A stretch of DNA of 64,000 bases. Origin: Sphingomonas abaci (lineage in GTDB: Bacteria > Pseudomonadota > Alphaproteobacteria > Sphingomonadales > Sphingomonadaceae). The notes beneath the pieces were generated by a model. That model saw only the letters and a list, made by a program, of their open reading frames with translations. It was not told the DNA's origin and made no database searches. Of the stretch, positions 43,386-53,970 are shown piece by piece. A program made the translations under genes and the position numbers. Where the stretch lies: the NCBI RefSeq assembly GCF_014199625.1, contig NZ_JACHNY010000006.1, positions 124,001 to 188,000 of the forward strand, written 5' to 3'. Within the stretch, counting starts at the first letter, position 1; each line of letters begins with the position of its first letter.

Positions 43386-43639
43386 GCCGCGAGCAGCGGG
43401 TCCAGCTTGCCGGCGCGCTCGAGCGCCGCCAGGTCGTCCGACCCGCCGACGTGACGACCGTCGATGAAGATCTGCGGCACGGTGGTGCGGCCATTGGCCC
43501 GCTCCAACATCTCCGCGCGGCGCGGACCGCCCATGGTGATATCGAACTCCTCCGGCGCGACGCCCTTGGAGGCGAGCAGCTTCAGCGCCCGGGTGCAATA
43601 GGGGCAGAATGCCTTGGTGTAGATTTCAACTTTGGCCAT
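43382..43639 (-). CDS. grxC: Glutaredoxin 3
   Basis: This 85-residue thioredoxin-fold protein has the dithiol CPYC active site near residue 12 and TVPQIFIDGRHVGGSDD, the glutathione-binding TVP/GGSDD segments. It reduces disulfides and glutathionylated proteins. The ATG at 43639 has a modest ribosome-binding site. The gene lies between comF and the nitrilase, overlapping the latter (GTGA). Confidence 0.96.
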   Translation of the reverse strand: MAKVEIYTKAFCPYCTRALKLLASKGVAPEEFDITMGGPRRAEMLERANGRTTVPQIFIDGRHVGGSDDLAALERAGKLDPLLAA

Positions 43640-43670
43640 GCTCCTCAGGTGTGGGCGGCGCCGGCGCTTG

Positions 43671-44405
43671 TCAATCGTCGCTCGCCACGACGCGCGCCCA
43701 GCACAGGATCGTGACCGACCGAGCACCCGCCGCCAGCAGCGCGCGGGTGCAGCCATCCGCCGTCGCCCCCGTGGTATGGACGTCGTCGACCAGCACCACC
43801 GCACGGCCCCGCACCCGGTCGCGATCCGCCGGCCGAACCGCGAAGACGCCGCGCACCGCCCGAGCCCGCGCGCGCCGGCCCAACCCCCGCAGCAGCCGGG
43901 TCGCGCGCAGCCTTCGCAGCACGAAGGGATCATGCCGCACGCCGCTCCGGCGGGCGAGCGCGGCCGCGATCAATGCCGACTGGTTAAAGCCGCGCCGCCA
44001 CAAGCGCCAGCGGTGAAGCGGCACCGGCACCAGCAGGTCGGCCCCCTCCGGCATCAGCCGCGCCATCGCCCGCGCCATCGTCTCCGCCAGCGCGATCTGC
44101 CCGCCATGTTTCAGCCGCACCGCCAGCGCCCCCGCTACCGGGCCATAGGCGACCGCGGCGCGGATGCCGGCATGGCGCGGCGGCCGGGCCAGGCAGGCGG
44201 CGCAGCGCGCCCCCGCCCCGCGATCATAGTCGAACGGCGCATGGCAGCATGCGCACCAGGGCGGCGCCAGGAACCGCAGTCCGGTCCAGCAGGTCGCGCA
44301 GAAGCGATGGTCCGCGCCCACCGGCTCGCCGCAGCCGGGGCAGCGTGGTGGCAGCAGCAGGGCGATGATCGTGCGGACAACACCCGCGATCGGACGAAGC
44401 GGCAT
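43671..44405 (-). CDS. ComF-family phosphoribosyltransferase-like protein
   Basis: The 244-residue product has an N-terminal zinc-ribbon-like segment with CPGCGEP, CATCW, CACCH and CAACLA cysteine pairs, followed by a PRTase domain with VPVPLHRWRLWRRGFNQSALIA and the PRPP loop VVLVDDVHTTGAT. ComF proteins aid DNA uptake in naturally competent bacteria, though in most Proteobacteria the role is not proven. ATG at 44405. It heads the minus-strand operon comF-grxC-nit-DUF1178 and is divergent from an NDUFAF5-like methyltransferase gene. Confidence 0.92.
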   Translation of the reverse strand: MPLRPIAGVVRTIIALLLPPRCPGCGEPVGADHRFCATCWTGLRFLAPPWCACCHAPFDYDRGAGARCAACLARPPRHAGIRAAVAYGPVAGALAVRLKHGGQIALAETMARAMARLMPEGADLLVPVPLHRWRLWRRGFNQSALIAAALARRSGVRHDPFVLRRLRATRLLRGLGRRARARAVRGVFAVRPADRDRVRGRAVVLVDDVHTTGATADGCTRALLAAGARSVTILCWARVVASDD

Positions 44406-44448
44406 GGCGCGCTTGTCGCGCCGGGCGCGACGGGGCACAAGCGCGGGC

Positions 44449-45294
44449 GTGGATACCCCCGACATCTTCGACCGCGCCGCCCGCCGCCATCGCCGCGACC
44501 GTGCCGCCAACCGCTTCGCCGAGCACGATTTCCTCCGCGCCGCCATGCTCGACGGCATCGCCGAACGGTTGCTGGCGGTGAAGCGCGGGTTCAGCGACAT
44601 CCTCGACCTCGGCTGTTTCGACGGTGCGTTCGAGCCGCCACCGGGCGCGCGAGTCGCGCGGGTCGATGCCGGCTTCCGCTTCGCCGAGCGGGCCGGCGGC
44701 GTGCAGGCCGACGAGGACCGCCTGCCCTTCGCCGATGGCAGTTTCGACCTGGTGGTGAGCGCGGGCGTGCTCGACCAGATCGGCGACCTGCCGGGCGCCT
44801 TGACGCTGGCCCGCCGCGCGCTGCGGCCGGACGGCTTGTTCCTGGCCGCATTCGTCGGGGCCACCTCCTTTCCCGCGCTGCGCCGTGCCTTCGCGGCGGC
44901 CGAGCGGCAGCGACCGGTCGCGCGGCTGCATCCGCAGATCGACGTGCGCTCGGCCGGCGACCTGCTGGTCCGCGCCGGCTTCGCGCTGCCGGTCGCGGAC
45001 ATCGAGACGCTCGACATCGGCTATCCGGATCTCTGGCGACTGCTGGAGGATCTGCGCGGCATGGCCGGCACCAATGTGCTGAGCGAACGCCATTCCCTGT
45101 CTCGCGCGGCGCTCGCCGCCGCCGCCGCCGCGTTCGCCGAGGCCGGCGGTCCGGATGGCCGCACGCGCGAGCGGATCGACCTGATCTTCCTGACCGGCTG
45201 GTCGCCCGATGCCTCGCAACCGCAGCCGGCGAAGCGCGGCAGCGCGACCGCATCGCTGGCGCAGGCGTTGAAGCGGCCGCCGCAGACGGAGTGA
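44449..45294 (+). CDS. NDUFAF5-like SAM methyltransferase
   Basis: The 281-residue protein has the SAM-binding core ILDLGCFDGAFE and SFDLVVSAGVLDQIGDLPGAL, and the downstream FVGATSFPALRRAFAAAE of the NDUFAF5/BioC-like family; mitochondrial NDUFAF5 hydroxylates an arginine of complex I assembly. It starts at a GTG (44449), just before the family DIFDRAARRHRRDRAA; an ATG at 44404 is possible. The family role in bacteria is not settled; it is divergent from comF. Confidence 0.85.
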   Translation: MDTPDIFDRAARRHRRDRAANRFAEHDFLRAAMLDGIAERLLAVKRGFSDILDLGCFDGAFEPPPGARVARVDAGFRFAERAGGVQADEDRLPFADGSFDLVVSAGVLDQIGDLPGALTLARRALRPDGLFLAAFVGATSFPALRRAFAAAERQRPVARLHPQIDVRSAGDLLVRAGFALPVADIETLDIGYPDLWRLLEDLRGMAGTNVLSERHSLSRAALAAAAAAFAEAGGPDGRTRERIDLIFLTGWSPDASQPQPAKRGSATASLAQALKRPPQTE

Positions 45295-45606
45295 TTCCTC
45301 GCCGTTTCGCGGCGGCGCGGACGGGTGCCGCAGCCGGGACGTGCATCACGTCATAATGCCGGTTCGATCGGTCCGCCGCCTAGGGCGGCTCAGCCCACCT
45401 CTGGGCGCTTGAGCGGGAGCCCGACCTCGGTTGGCGGGGCAAGGCGGTGCCGGCGATTTATCGTCCCCGTCCCCCAACGGCGCCCCGGCCTTCGCCGGAG
45501 AACAGGTCTGGGACGGGTACGGCGTTCGTCCCGCGACTGGCGCCACCGCGTGAACCAAATAAAACGCGCGGCACGACCCACCGGTCGTGCCGCGCGCGTC
45601 GAAGGA
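45295..45606. other. Intergenic region between methyltransferase gene and pdhB
   Basis: About 310 bases without a convincing gene. It holds a GC-rich hairpin (CCGGCCTTCGCCGG, about 45488-45501) of the type repeated across sphingomonad genomes, and the terminator of the pdh operon (45557-45596). Confidence 0.5.
45557..45596 (-). terminator. Rho-independent terminator of the pdhAB operon
   Basis: A 13-base perfect stem (GTCGTGCCGCGCG paired with CGCGCGGCACGAC) with a six-base loop, read on the minus strand, is followed by TTTTATTT. It starts about 10 bases after the pdhB stop. Confidence 0.95.
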
Positions 45607-47031
45607 TCAGCCCTTGTAGCAGACCTTCTTGACCGTCTTCACGACCTTCGCCGAGTCGATCAGCGCCAGCTTCTCGAGATTGGCGGCATAGGGCAGCGGC
45701 ACGTCCTCGTTGGCGACGCGCAGCACCGGCGCGTCGAGGTCGTCGAAGCCCTGCTCCATTACCACCGCGGTCAGTTCCGACGCGATCGAGCAGGTCGGCC
45801 AGCCTTCCTCGACCACGACCATGCGGTTGGTCTTGGCCAGCGACTTCAGCACCGTCGCAGTGTCGAGCGGGCGCAGCGTGCGCAGGTCGATGACCTCCGC
45901 GTCGATGCCCTCGCCGGCCAGCGTCTCGGCGGCTTCCAGCGCAACGCCGACGCCGATCGAATAGGAAACGATCGTCACGTCCTTGCCCTCGCGCATGATC
46001 CGGGCCTTGCCGATCGGCAGCACGAAATCGTCCAGCTTGGGCACGTCGAACGAGCGGCCGTACATCAGCTCGTTTTCGAGGAAGACGACCGGGTCTTCCG
46101 AACGGATCGCCGCCTTCAGCAGGCCCTTGGCGTCGGCCGCGTCATAGGGCGCGATCACGATCAGGCCGGGCACGCTGGCGTACCAGGGGCCGTAATTCTG
46201 CGAATGCTGCGCGCCAACGCGGCTGGCCGCGCCGTTGGGCCCGCGGAACACGATCGGGCAGCGCATCTGGCCGCCCGACATGTAGTTGGTCTTGGCCGCC
46301 GAGTTGATGATGTGGTCGATCGCCTGCATGGCGAAGTTGAACGTCATGAACTCGATGATCGGACGCAGGCCGCCCATCGCGGCTCCGGTGCCGACGCCGG
46401 CGAAGCCATATTCGGTGATCGGCGTGTCGATGACGCGGCGGTCGCCGAACTCGTCGAGCAGCCCCTGCGTCACCTTGTACGCGCCCTGGTACTGCGCGAC
46501 CTCCTCGCCCATCACGAAGACGCGGTCGTCGGCGCGCATCTCCTCGGCCATCGCGTCGCGCAGCGCCTCGCGGACGGTGAGCTTGACCATCTCGGTGCCT
46601 TCCGGGATCTCCGGCGTGGCGGGGGCGTGCGCCTCGGCGGCGGCGACGAGCTGCTGGGTGCCGCTCTCCTGCTCGGCGGCGGCGGCGCCTTCCGGCATCG
46701 GCGGCGAGGCGGTGTCGGTCGCCTGGTTCTTCGGCGCCGCGTTGGCGTCTTCGCCGCTGCGCGTCTCGGTCACCGCGGAGGCGTCCTCGCCCTCTTCGGC
46801 CAGCACGGCGATGGCGGTGCCGACCTTCACGTTATCCGTGCCCTCGGCGACCAGGATCTTGGCGATCACGCCCTCGTCGACCGCCTCGAACTCCATCGTC
46901 GCCTTGTCGGTCTCGATCTCGGCCATGATGTCGCCGGACTTGACGCTGTCGCCTTCCTTGACGAGCCACTTGGCGAGCGTGCCCTCCTCCATCGTTGGGG
47001 ACAGGGCCGGCATCTTGATCTCGATCGCCAT
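45607..47031 (-). CDS. pdhB: Pyruvate dehydrogenase E1 beta subunit with lipoyl domain
   Basis: This 474-residue protein has an N-terminal lipoyl domain ([20 protein letters not shown], then the lipoylated Lys in [10 protein letters not shown]), a Glu/Ala-rich linker (about 80-150) and a transketolase-like E1-beta domain with [18 protein letters not shown] and [17 protein letters not shown] lipoyl domain on E1-beta is characteristic of Alphaproteobacteria. With PdhA it forms the TPP-dependent E1 of the pyruvate dehydrogenase complex. The next gene upstream is pdhA, one base away from a direct overlap. Confidence 0.96.
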   Translation of the reverse strand: MAIEIKMPALSPTMEEGTLAKWLVKEGDSVKSGDIMAEIETDKATMEFEAVDEGVIAKILVAEGTDNVKVGTAIAVLAEEGEDASAVTETRSGEDANAAPKNQATDTASPPMPEGAAAAEQESGTQQLVAAAEAHAPATPEIPEGTEMVKLTVREALRDAMAEEMRADDRVFVMGEEVAQYQGAYKVTQGLLDEFGDRRVIDTPITEYGFAGVGTGAAMGGLRPIIEFMTFNFAMQAIDHIINSAAKTNYMSGGQMRCPIVFRGPNGAASRVGAQHSQNYGPWYASVPGLIVIAPYDAADAKGLLKAAIRSEDPVVFLENELMYGRSFDVPKLDDFVLPIGKARIMREGKDVTIVSYSIGVGVALEAAETLAGEGIDAEVIDLRTLRPLDTATVLKSLAKTNRMVVVEEGWPTCSIASELTAVVMEQGFDDLDAPVLRVANEDVPLPYAANLEKLALIDSAKVVKTVKKVCYKG

Positions 47032-47032
47032 C

Positions 47033-48082
47033 TCAGTAACGCTCCACCAGCACTTCAGTGTACAGTTCGGCCGCATCCGGCTCGGGGGTCTGCTCGGCGA
47101 AATCGGCGGCCGCGTTCACCGTCTTGCGGATGTCCTGCTCCAGCACCTTCAGATCGGCCTCGGTCACGCCCTGCGCTTCCAGCAGCTTCTTGACGTGATC
47201 GATCGGGTCCGACTTGTCGCGCACGCTCTGCACTTCCTCGCGGCTGCGATACTTGGCAGGATCGGACATGGAGTGGCCGCGATAGCGATAGGTCTTCATC
47301 TCCAGGATGACCGGACCCTTGCCCGCCCGGACCCAGGCCAGCGCTTCCTCGGCGGCGCCGCGGCAGGCCAGCACGTCCATGCCGTCCACCTGGATGCCGG
47401 GGATGCGGAAGCTCTCGCCGCGGCGATAGAGCTGGTCCTCCGACGAGGCGCGGTTGACGCTGGTGCCCATGGCGTACTGGTTGTTCTCGATCACGAAGAT
47501 GATCGGGAGCTTCCACAGCTCCGCCATGTTGAAGCTTTCGTACACCTGGCCCTGATTGGCCGCGCCGTCGCCGAAATAGGCCAGGCAGACGCCGCCGTCA
47601 TTGCTGTACTTGTGGCCGAAGGCGAGCCCGGTGCCGAGCGACACCTGCGCGCCGACGATGCCGTGGCCGCCAAAGAATTTATGCTCGGTCGAGAACATGT
47701 GCATCGACCCGCCCTTGCCCTTGGAGATGCCGGCGGCACGCCCCGTCAGCTCGGCCATGATGACCTTGGGATCGATGCCATAGGCAAGCATGTGGCCATG
47801 GTCGCGGTAACCGGTGATGACCGAATCCTTGTCGCCGTCGAGCGCCGACTGCAGGCCGACCGCGACCGCTTCCTGACCGATATAGAGGTGGCAGAAACCG
47901 CCGATCAGGCCCAGGCCGTAGAGCTGCCCGGCCTTCTCCTCGAACCGGCGGATCAGCAGCATCTGCTTGTAGAAGTCGAGCAGCTGTTCCTTGGTCGCTT
48001 CGAACGGCTTCGGCTCGGCGGGACGCTCGCGATTGGGAATCGGCGGATCGGCGAAGGCGCGGGGGGCTTTGGCCACTGTCAA
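47033..48082 (-). CDS. pdhA: Pyruvate dehydrogenase E1 alpha subunit
   Basis: This 349-residue protein has the E1-alpha signature: [33 protein letters not shown], and the TPP motif [15 protein letters not shown] ending ENN. It decarboxylates pyruvate together with PdhB. The likely start is a TTG at 48082 (four bases after GAGG), but a GTG at 48076 is also plausible. It heads the pdhAB operon. Confidence 0.96.
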   Translation of the reverse strand: MTVAKAPRAFADPPIPNRERPAEPKPFEATKEQLLDFYKQMLLIRRFEEKAGQLYGLGLIGGFCHLYIGQEAVAVGLQSALDGDKDSVITGYRDHGHMLAYGIDPKVIMAELTGRAAGISKGKGGSMHMFSTEHKFFGGHGIVGAQVSLGTGLAFGHKYSNDGGVCLAYFGDGAANQGQVYESFNMAELWKLPIIFVIENNQYAMGTSVNRASSEDQLYRRGESFRIPGIQVDGMDVLACRGAAEEALAWVRAGKGPVILEMKTYRYRGHSMSDPAKYRSREEVQSVRDKSDPIDHVKKLLEAQGVTEADLKVLEQDIRKTVNAAADFAEQTPEPDAAELYTEVLVERY

Positions 48083-48265
48083 AAGACCTCGTTTCCGTAG
48101 GGTAGTTGGCGGTGCCTATAGGCCGGGTCCGGCGAAAGAGGCAATCATGCGATGCAACGGCTTTCGCTGGGTTATCCGGTCCGCCTTCCGCCAAGCCCCC
48201 CTTTCAGGGCGCAAAGGCCAGCACCATTGCCCTGGCCCCCGCCCCCCGCCTAAAGCCATGGTCGA

Positions 48266-49618
48266 ATGGCCGACCATATCCACCCCTTCCGCATCGCGAA
48301 CTTCCGCAGCTACTGGCTGTCGCGGTTCAGCGGCACGATCGCCGTCTCGGCGATGTCGATCGTCATCGGCTGGCAGGTCTATAATCTCGCGCGCGAGACG
48401 ATGGACGTGCGGCAGGCCGCGTTCATGCTCGGCATGATCGGCTTTGCGCAGTTCGTGCCCCTGTTCCTTCTGACCCCGATCACCGGCCTGGTCGCCGACA
48501 GCGTCGACCGGCGCTGGATCGTGCGCGGCACCACCACGCTCCTGGTGCTGACGGCGGGCGCCTTGTGGCTGCTCACCTGGTCGGGGCACCTGACGCTCGG
48601 CGCGCTGTTCGCGGCGGCGGTGGCGTTCGGGGTCGCGCGCGCCTTTTCCGGGCCGGCCTATTCGGCGCTCGCGCCCAATCTGGTTCCGCGCGAGAGCCTG
48701 CCGACGGCGATCGCGGTCAGCTCGATCGCCTGGCAAGTCGGCACGATTGCCGGCCCCAGCGTCGGCGGGCTACTCTATGCCATCCACCCCGAGGTGGCCT
48801 ATGGCGTCGCGACCCTGTTGTTCGTGGTCGCGCTCGGCTTCATGTTCCTGATCGGTCCGGTGCCGCAGCCGGCGGCGCAGGCCGATCACCGGCCGCTCGC
48901 CCGCATCGCCGAGGGGTTCCGCTATGTCCGGCGCAACCGGCTGGTGCAGGCGGCGATCACGCTCGATCTGTTCGCGGTGCTGCTGGCCGGTGCGACCTCG
49001 CTGCTGCCGGTCTATGCGCGCGACATCCTGCACGTCGGGTCGCAGGGGCTGGGCGTGCTGGCGGCGGGCATGGGCATCGGCGCGGCGAGCACCGCGATCT
49101 GGTTCTCGTTCCGGCCGATGAGCCGCAATGTCGGCGTGAAGATGCTCGCCGCCGTGGTCGTGTTCGGCCTGTCGATCCTGACCTTCGGCATCGCCGCGCA
49201 TATCACCGGGGCGCTGGGTCTACGCAGCAGCACGGTGCGGCTCGGCACGATGGCGGTGTTCATCCACCCCGCCTTCCTGCTCAGCCTCCTGGCCTTGATC
49301 GTCGCGGGCGGGGCGGACATGGTCTCGGTCTATGTGCGCCAGTCGCTCATCCAGCTCCACACCCCCGATGCGATGCGCGGCCGGGTGAGCGCGGTGTCGC
49401 AGCTCACCATCTCCGCCTCCAACGAACTGGGCGAGTTCGAGAGCGGCGTGATGGCGTCGCTGCTCGGACCCGTCGGCGCGGTGGTGTTCGGCGGCGTCGG
49501 CGCGATCGGCGTGACGCTGCTCTGGTCGCGCCTGTTCCCGGAACTCCGCCGCGCGCGAACCTTTGATCCGCCCGAGATCCTCGAAACCGAACCTGAGCAC
49601 GGAGAAGCCAAGCCATGA
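48266..49618 (+). CDS. MFS transporter (EntS/MFS_3-like)
   Basis: This polytopic 450-residue protein has about 10-12 spans and MFS sequence traits such as the loop [17 protein letters not shown] and [17 protein letters not shown]. It resembles the MFS_3/EntS branch, which exports siderophores or drugs; substrate unknown. It has its own ATG, and its stop overlaps the cysK ATG (ATGA), so the two are coupled. Confidence 0.9.
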   Translation: MADHIHPFRIANFRSYWLSRFSGTIAVSAMSIVIGWQVYNLARETMDVRQAAFMLGMIGFAQFVPLFLLTPITGLVADSVDRRWIVRGTTTLLVLTAGALWLLTWSGHLTLGALFAAAVAFGVARAFSGPAYSALAPNLVPRESLPTAIAVSSIAWQVGTIAGPSVGGLLYAIHPEVAYGVATLLFVVALGFMFLIGPVPQPAAQADHRPLARIAEGFRYVRRNRLVQAAITLDLFAVLLAGATSLLPVYARDILHVGSQGLGVLAAGMGIGAASTAIWFSFRPMSRNVGVKMLAAVVVFGLSILTFGIAAHITGALGLRSSTVRLGTMAVFIHPAFLLSLLALIVAGGADMVSVYVRQSLIQLHTPDAMRGRVSAVSQLTISASNELGEFESGVMASLLGPVGAVVFGGVGAIGVTLLWSRLFPELRRARTFDPPEILETEPEHGEAKP

Positions 49619-50535
49619 AGGCCAATACGATCCTGGAGACGATCGGCGGCACGCCGCATGTCCGCATCCAGCGGCTGTTCCCGAACAGCGAGGTGTGGAT
49701 CAAGTCGGAGCGCTCGAACCCCGGCGGCTCGATCAAGGACCGCATCGCCCTCGCCATGGTCGAGGCGGCTGAAGCCTCTGGCGCGCTCCGACCCGGCGGC
49801 ACGATCATCGAGCCGACCAGCGGCAACACCGGCATCGGCCTGGCGCTGGTCGCGGCGGTCAAGGGCTACAAGCTGACGCTGGTGATGCCGGAGAGCATGT
49901 CGCTGGAACGCCGCCGGCTGATGCTGGCCTACGGCGCGACCTTCGATCTGACGCCGCGCGAGAAGGGCATGAAGGGCGCGATCGAACGCGCCCTGGAGCT
50001 GGTCGAGCAGACGCCCGGCGCATGGATGCCGCAGCAGTTCGAGAACCCGGCCAATGTCGACGTGCATGTCCGCACCACCGCGCAGGAGATCCTGAACGAC
50101 TTCCGCGACACGCCGATCGACGTGATCATCACCGGCGTCGGCACCGGCGGCCACATCACCGGCGTCGCCGAGGCGCTGAAGAAGGAATGGCCGGACCTCA
50201 AGGTCTACGCGGTCGAGCCCCAAGCCTCCCCCGTCATCGCCGGCGGCCAGCCGGGGCCGCACCCGATCCAGGGCATCGGCGCCGGCTTCATCCCCGCCAA
50301 TCTCCACACCCAGGTGCTGGACGGCGTGATCGCGGTCGACGCCGCCGTCGCCAAGGACATGGCGCGCCGCTCCGCCAGCGAGGAAGGGATGCTGGTCGGC
50401 ATCTCGTCGGGCGCGACGCTCGCCGCGATCCTCCAGAAGCTGCCCGACCTGCCCGACGGCGTGCGCGTGCTCGGCTTCAACTACGATACGGGCGAGCGCT
50501 ACCTGTCGGTGCCGGACTTCCTGCCCGAAGCGTGA
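49615..50535 (+). CDS. cysK: Cysteine synthase A
   Basis: This 306-residue PLP enzyme converts O-acetylserine and sulfide to cysteine. The PLP-lysine is Lys41 in [19 protein letters not shown] binds substrate, [12 protein letters not shown] binds the PLP phosphate, and SSGATLAAI completes the fold. It overlaps the MFS gene by four bases; pairing with an exporter is unusual and may just be local operon order. A cell-wall hydrolase gene follows almost directly. Confidence 0.96.
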   Translation: MKANTILETIGGTPHVRIQRLFPNSEVWIKSERSNPGGSIKDRIALAMVEAAEASGALRPGGTIIEPTSGNTGIGLALVAAVKGYKLTLVMPESMSLERRRLMLAYGATFDLTPREKGMKGAIERALELVEQTPGAWMPQQFENPANVDVHVRTTAQEILNDFRDTPIDVIITGVGTGGHITGVAEALKKEWPDLKVYAVEPQASPVIAGGQPGPHPIQGIGAGFIPANLHTQVLDGVIAVDAAVAKDMARRSASEEGMLVGISSGATLAAILQKLPDLPDGVRVLGFNYDTGERYLSVPDFLPEA

Positions 50536-50537
50536 CC

Positions 50538-51860
50538 ATGCCATCCCGCCCCGGACCCGTATTCCGGGGCCTGCTCCTCCTGCTCGCCCTGATGGCGGTC
50601 GTCGTCCCCGCGCTGCTCGTGCGGTGGACGCCGGCCATCACCGCCAATCCTGCGCGCGTCGCCCGGCGCGCAGGGCTGCCGCCGCGCAAGGTCGTGCCAC
50701 CGACCGTGGTGCCGGACGTCGAGCCGGTCGAGCTGGTCGATCTGACGCCGCAGGACGCGCGCGCGTTCAACGCCGGCGTGCCCTTCGCCAAGGGACCGAA
50801 CCCCGCCGCGCGACCTTTCCGCCTGCGCGACACGCCCGACAATCTGGCCCGCGCCACCGATTGCCTCGCCACCGCCCTGGTCTATGAGGCAGGGAACGAT
50901 CCGGCTGGGCAGCGCGCCGTGGCGCAGGTGGTGCTCAACCGCGTCCGCCATCCCGCCTTTCCGAAGACGGTCTGCGGCGTCGTGTTCGAGGGCCAGGACC
51001 GCACCACCGGCTGCCAGTTCACCTTCAGCTGCGACGGTGCGCTGACCCGTTGGACGCCCTCGCCCGCGCTCTGGACCGCGGCGCGCAAGATCGCGACGGC
51101 GGCGCTGGCCGGCGCGGTCTATCGTCCGGTCGGCTATGCCACCCATTATCATACCGACTGGGTCGTGCCCTATTGGCAATCCAGCCTGGACAAGATCGCC
51201 GCCGTGCACAGCCACCTGTTCTTCCGCTGGGCCGGCTGGTGGGGCACGCCGGCGGCCTTCAACCGCCAGGTCTCGGCCGAGGAACCGGTGATCGCGAAGA
51301 TCGCCGTGCTGTCCGACGCGCACCGGCTGGGCGGCGCGCTGGCCGAGCTCGCCGCCGCGACCAGCGAGGCCGCCTCCGCGATCGCCTCGGTGGACCCGGC
51401 CGCGCCGACGCTGGTCACCGATCCCGATGTCGGTGACACCCAGGCGATCATGGTCGCGCTGCCCGCCGGCCTGTCGGCGGACGGCTATCCCGCCCTGGCG
51501 CTCAAGGCCTGCGGCACCCGGCCGCGCTGCAAATATCTGGGCTGGACCGATGCCAAGTCGGTGCCCCGGTCCGGTGATCCCAATCCCGGCCAGGTGGCGG
51601 CGATGGCGTTCAGCTATCTGCGCGATCGGCCGGTCGGCCTGGAGCGGACCTTGTGGAACTGCACGCAGTTCCCGCATACCCGGCCCGGCGGCTGCATGCG
51701 GCGCGATCCGGGCGCGGCGGTGAACGCGGCGCTGCCGGCGGCCAGCACGCTTCCGTCCACGCCGCGTGGCCCGGACGCACTGGGCGGTATTCGCCGACGG
51801 CCGCCCGTGCCGATGCCGACGGCTACGCCCGCCGCCGCTGATCGAGACCCGACCACCTAG
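50538..51860 (+). CDS. SleB-type cell-wall hydrolase
   Basis: The 440-residue protein starts with a membrane anchor or signal segment (about residues 11-29) and contains the Hydrolase_2/SleB domain (about 105-230): CLATALVYEAGNDPAGQRAVAQVV with the catalytic Glu, then GCQFTFSCDG and YHTDWVVPYW. SleB-like enzymes are lytic transglycosylases. A further region of about 190 residues, with KACGTRPRCKYLGWTD and a Pro-rich C-terminus, is unassigned. The ATG is at 50538; a GTG at 50532 overlaps the cysK stop. It is likely periplasmic. Confidence 0.88.
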   Translation: MPSRPGPVFRGLLLLLALMAVVVPALLVRWTPAITANPARVARRAGLPPRKVVPPTVVPDVEPVELVDLTPQDARAFNAGVPFAKGPNPAARPFRLRDTPDNLARATDCLATALVYEAGNDPAGQRAVAQVVLNRVRHPAFPKTVCGVVFEGQDRTTGCQFTFSCDGALTRWTPSPALWTAARKIATAALAGAVYRPVGYATHYHTDWVVPYWQSSLDKIAAVHSHLFFRWAGWWGTPAAFNRQVSAEEPVIAKIAVLSDAHRLGGALAELAAATSEAASAIASVDPAAPTLVTDPDVGDTQAIMVALPAGLSADGYPALALKACGTRPRCKYLGWTDAKSVPRSGDPNPGQVAAMAFSYLRDRPVGLERTLWNCTQFPHTRPGGCMRRDPGAAVNAALPAASTLPSTPRGPDALGGIRRRPPVPMPTATPAAADRDPTT

Positions 51861-51998
51861 TCTTCGCGAGCGCGCGCGACGAACGGACCGTCGTTAATTC
51901 GACGAAGTCCGACCGTCGGCGCGCCACAACGCATAGAATGGGATGTGGTTCCAGGTGCCATATGCACTTGGTCACATGGGGTGAGGATTCCCATTCAT

Positions 51999-53861
51999 AT
52001 GACCTTTCGTAATTGGCCCATCGCACGGAAACTGTCCGCAGCCTTCGCCGTCCTCATCGTCATTCTGACCTTGCAGGCGCTGTTCGTGTTGCAGAACTTC
52101 GGTGCGGTGCAGACCGCCATCGGCCAGCGCGGGCGCGGCTTCGCGGTGATGGCGCTGGTGCTGAAGATCGAAAATGCCCTGTTGATCCAGGCGAGCGATA
52201 TGCGCGGCGCCCTACTCGCCAACGATCCTCGCTTCCGCGCCGGCTATGATCGCGATGGCCGCGCACTGGATGCGTTGATCGACAGCGCGATTGCGACCAC
52301 GGTGCGGCCGGTCACCAAGCAGCGATTGGACGACACGCGCACGGCGATCCGCGAGTGGCGCAGCACGGTCGCGGAACCGTTGCTGGCGATGACGATGCAT
52401 CCCCAAACGCGATACGAAGCTCAGCGCTTGGGTGGCGTGGACCGGCTGGGGCCCGTCCGCGCCCGTGTCCGGGTGCTGGTGCAGGGACAGGAGGCGCGGC
52501 TCAACGAATTGACAACCGATATCGCCGGAGCGACGCTCCGGATGAAGGCGGCGCTTTGGACCGGCGCCGGCACGGCGGTGATCGCCGCGCTGGTCCTCGC
52601 CTGGATCCTGACGATCGCGATCGCGCGCCCGGTCCAGGTCCTGACTGGCACAGTCAAGCGGCTGTCGCAGGGCGATTTCGACGCGGATTGCCGCGCCGAG
52701 GATCGTTCCGATGAGATCGGCGACCTGCAACGGGCGCTGGTCGTGTTCCGCGAGGCCGGTCTCGCCAAGCAGCAGGCCGAGCGGGCCGCGGCGGAGAACG
52801 ACGCCGCACAGAAACAGGTGGTCGACACGATCTCCGCCAACCTCTCGCAGCTCGCGCGCGGTGACCTCACCAGCTCGATCACCGCCCATTTCCCGCCCGC
52901 CTATGCGGCGCTGAAGGCGCATTACAACGACGCGGTGGCGCGTCTGCGCGGTCTGATCGGCTCGGTGTCGGACAGCGCCATGGCGATCCGCACCGGCTCG
53001 GACGAAATCGCTCAGGCGTCCGAGGACCTAGCCCGCCGCACCGAGAGCAACGCCGCCTCGCTGGAGGAGACCTCCAACTCGATCAGCCGGATGGACGAGC
53101 GCATCCGCGCGACCGCCGAAGCCTCGTCGCGCACCGTCACCCGCGCCGATCAGGCGATCGCCACCGTCAATGGCGGCCGCGCCGTGGCGGACGAGGCGGT
53201 GCAGGCGATGGGCCGCGTTTCCGAAAGCGCGAAAGGCATCGACTCGGTGATCGAAGGACTGGACAAGATCGCCTTCCAGACCCGCGTCCTCGCCATGAAC
53301 GCTGCCGTCGAAGCGGGCCGGGCCGGCGATGCGGGTCGGGGCTTCGCGGTGGTCGCCGACCTGGTCTCGGCCCTGGCGATGCGCTCCGAGGAGGAGGCGA
53401 AGCGCGCGCGCGAGCAGCTGACCGCGACGCAAAGCGACATCATCACCGCGGTCGGAGCGGTGCAGAAGGTCGATGGCGCGCTGTCCAACATCTCGGGCGA
53501 CGTGGCGCAGGTGCACGACCTGCTCGCGACCATGGCCGCCGACAACCAGGCCCAGGCCAGCGCGATCAGCCAGGTGACGACCGCAATCGGCAGCATGGAC
53601 CGCGCGACGCAGCAAAATGCGGCGATGGTCGAGGAGACCTCGGCCGCCGCGCGCAACCTGGCCAGCGAGGTCGGCAGCCTCGCCGACAAGGCGGCGCAGT
53701 TCAACACCGGCGCGCCCATGGGCAGGTCGACGTCCCGCCCCTCAGCCCGCCCGCCCCTGGTGCCGGCCGACTTCGACCGGCCGGTCCGCCCCCTGCCCGC
53801 CGCCGCCGTCCCGGCCCTGTCGCCCGCCGCCGGCGATGACGGCGACTGGACGGAATTCTAA
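51999..53861 (+). CDS. Methyl-accepting chemotaxis receptor
   Basis: This 620-residue protein has an N-terminal membrane span (about 13-32), a periplasmic helical domain, a second span (about 190-210), a HAMP domain ([20 protein letters not shown]) and a long signalling domain with the hairpin tip [28 protein letters not shown]. The conserved EVR that follows in most receptors reads LVS here. The last residues DGDWTEF match the xWxxF-type pentapeptide that binds CheR/CheB. No other chemotaxis gene is in the window, so it is an orphan receptor. Confidence 0.92.
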   Translation: MTFRNWPIARKLSAAFAVLIVILTLQALFVLQNFGAVQTAIGQRGRGFAVMALVLKIENALLIQASDMRGALLANDPRFRAGYDRDGRALDALIDSAIATTVRPVTKQRLDDTRTAIREWRSTVAEPLLAMTMHPQTRYEAQRLGGVDRLGPVRARVRVLVQGQEARLNELTTDIAGATLRMKAALWTGAGTAVIAALVLAWILTIAIARPVQVLTGTVKRLSQGDFDADCRAEDRSDEIGDLQRALVVFREAGLAKQQAERAAAENDAAQKQVVDTISANLSQLARGDLTSSITAHFPPAYAALKAHYNDAVARLRGLIGSVSDSAMAIRTGSDEIAQASEDLARRTESNAASLEETSNSISRMDERIRATAEASSRTVTRADQAIATVNGGRAVADEAVQAMGRVSESAKGIDSVIEGLDKIAFQTRVLAMNAAVEAGRAGDAGRGFAVVADLVSALAMRSEEEAKRAREQLTATQSDIITAVGAVQKVDGALSNISGDVAQVHDLLATMAADNQAQASAISQVTTAIGSMDRATQQNAAMVEETSAAARNLASEVGSLADKAAQFNTGAPMGRSTSRPSARPPLVPADFDRPVRPLPAAAVPALSPAAGDDGDWTEF

Positions 53862-53874
53862 GCTCCTCCTGCAG

Positions 53875-53963
53875 GGGATCGTTGCGGCATCACGGAGCCT
53901 GACGTGGCGCCGATCATGTTCCTGCCTGCCCGGGAACATGGGACGGCGTTCTGCAACGATCCC
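53875..53963. repeat. Nested inverted repeat in a convergent intergenic region
   Basis: GGGATCGTTGC (53875-53885) and GCAACGATCCC (53953-53963) are perfect complements. Inside lie CATGTTCC...GGAACATG and a weaker GCGCCG/CGGCGT pair, plus CACG...CGTG. The whole can fold as a closed branched structure between the ends of the MCP gene and the acyl-CoA dehydrogenase gene. There is no T-run, so it is not a standard terminator. Confidence 0.6.
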
Positions 53964-53970
53964 GAAAGGC

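Noticed and set aside
53875..53963. Integron attC-like site or a Rho-independent terminator
   Set aside because: The conserved attC ends (RYYYAAC/GTTRRRY) are absent and there is no T-run.
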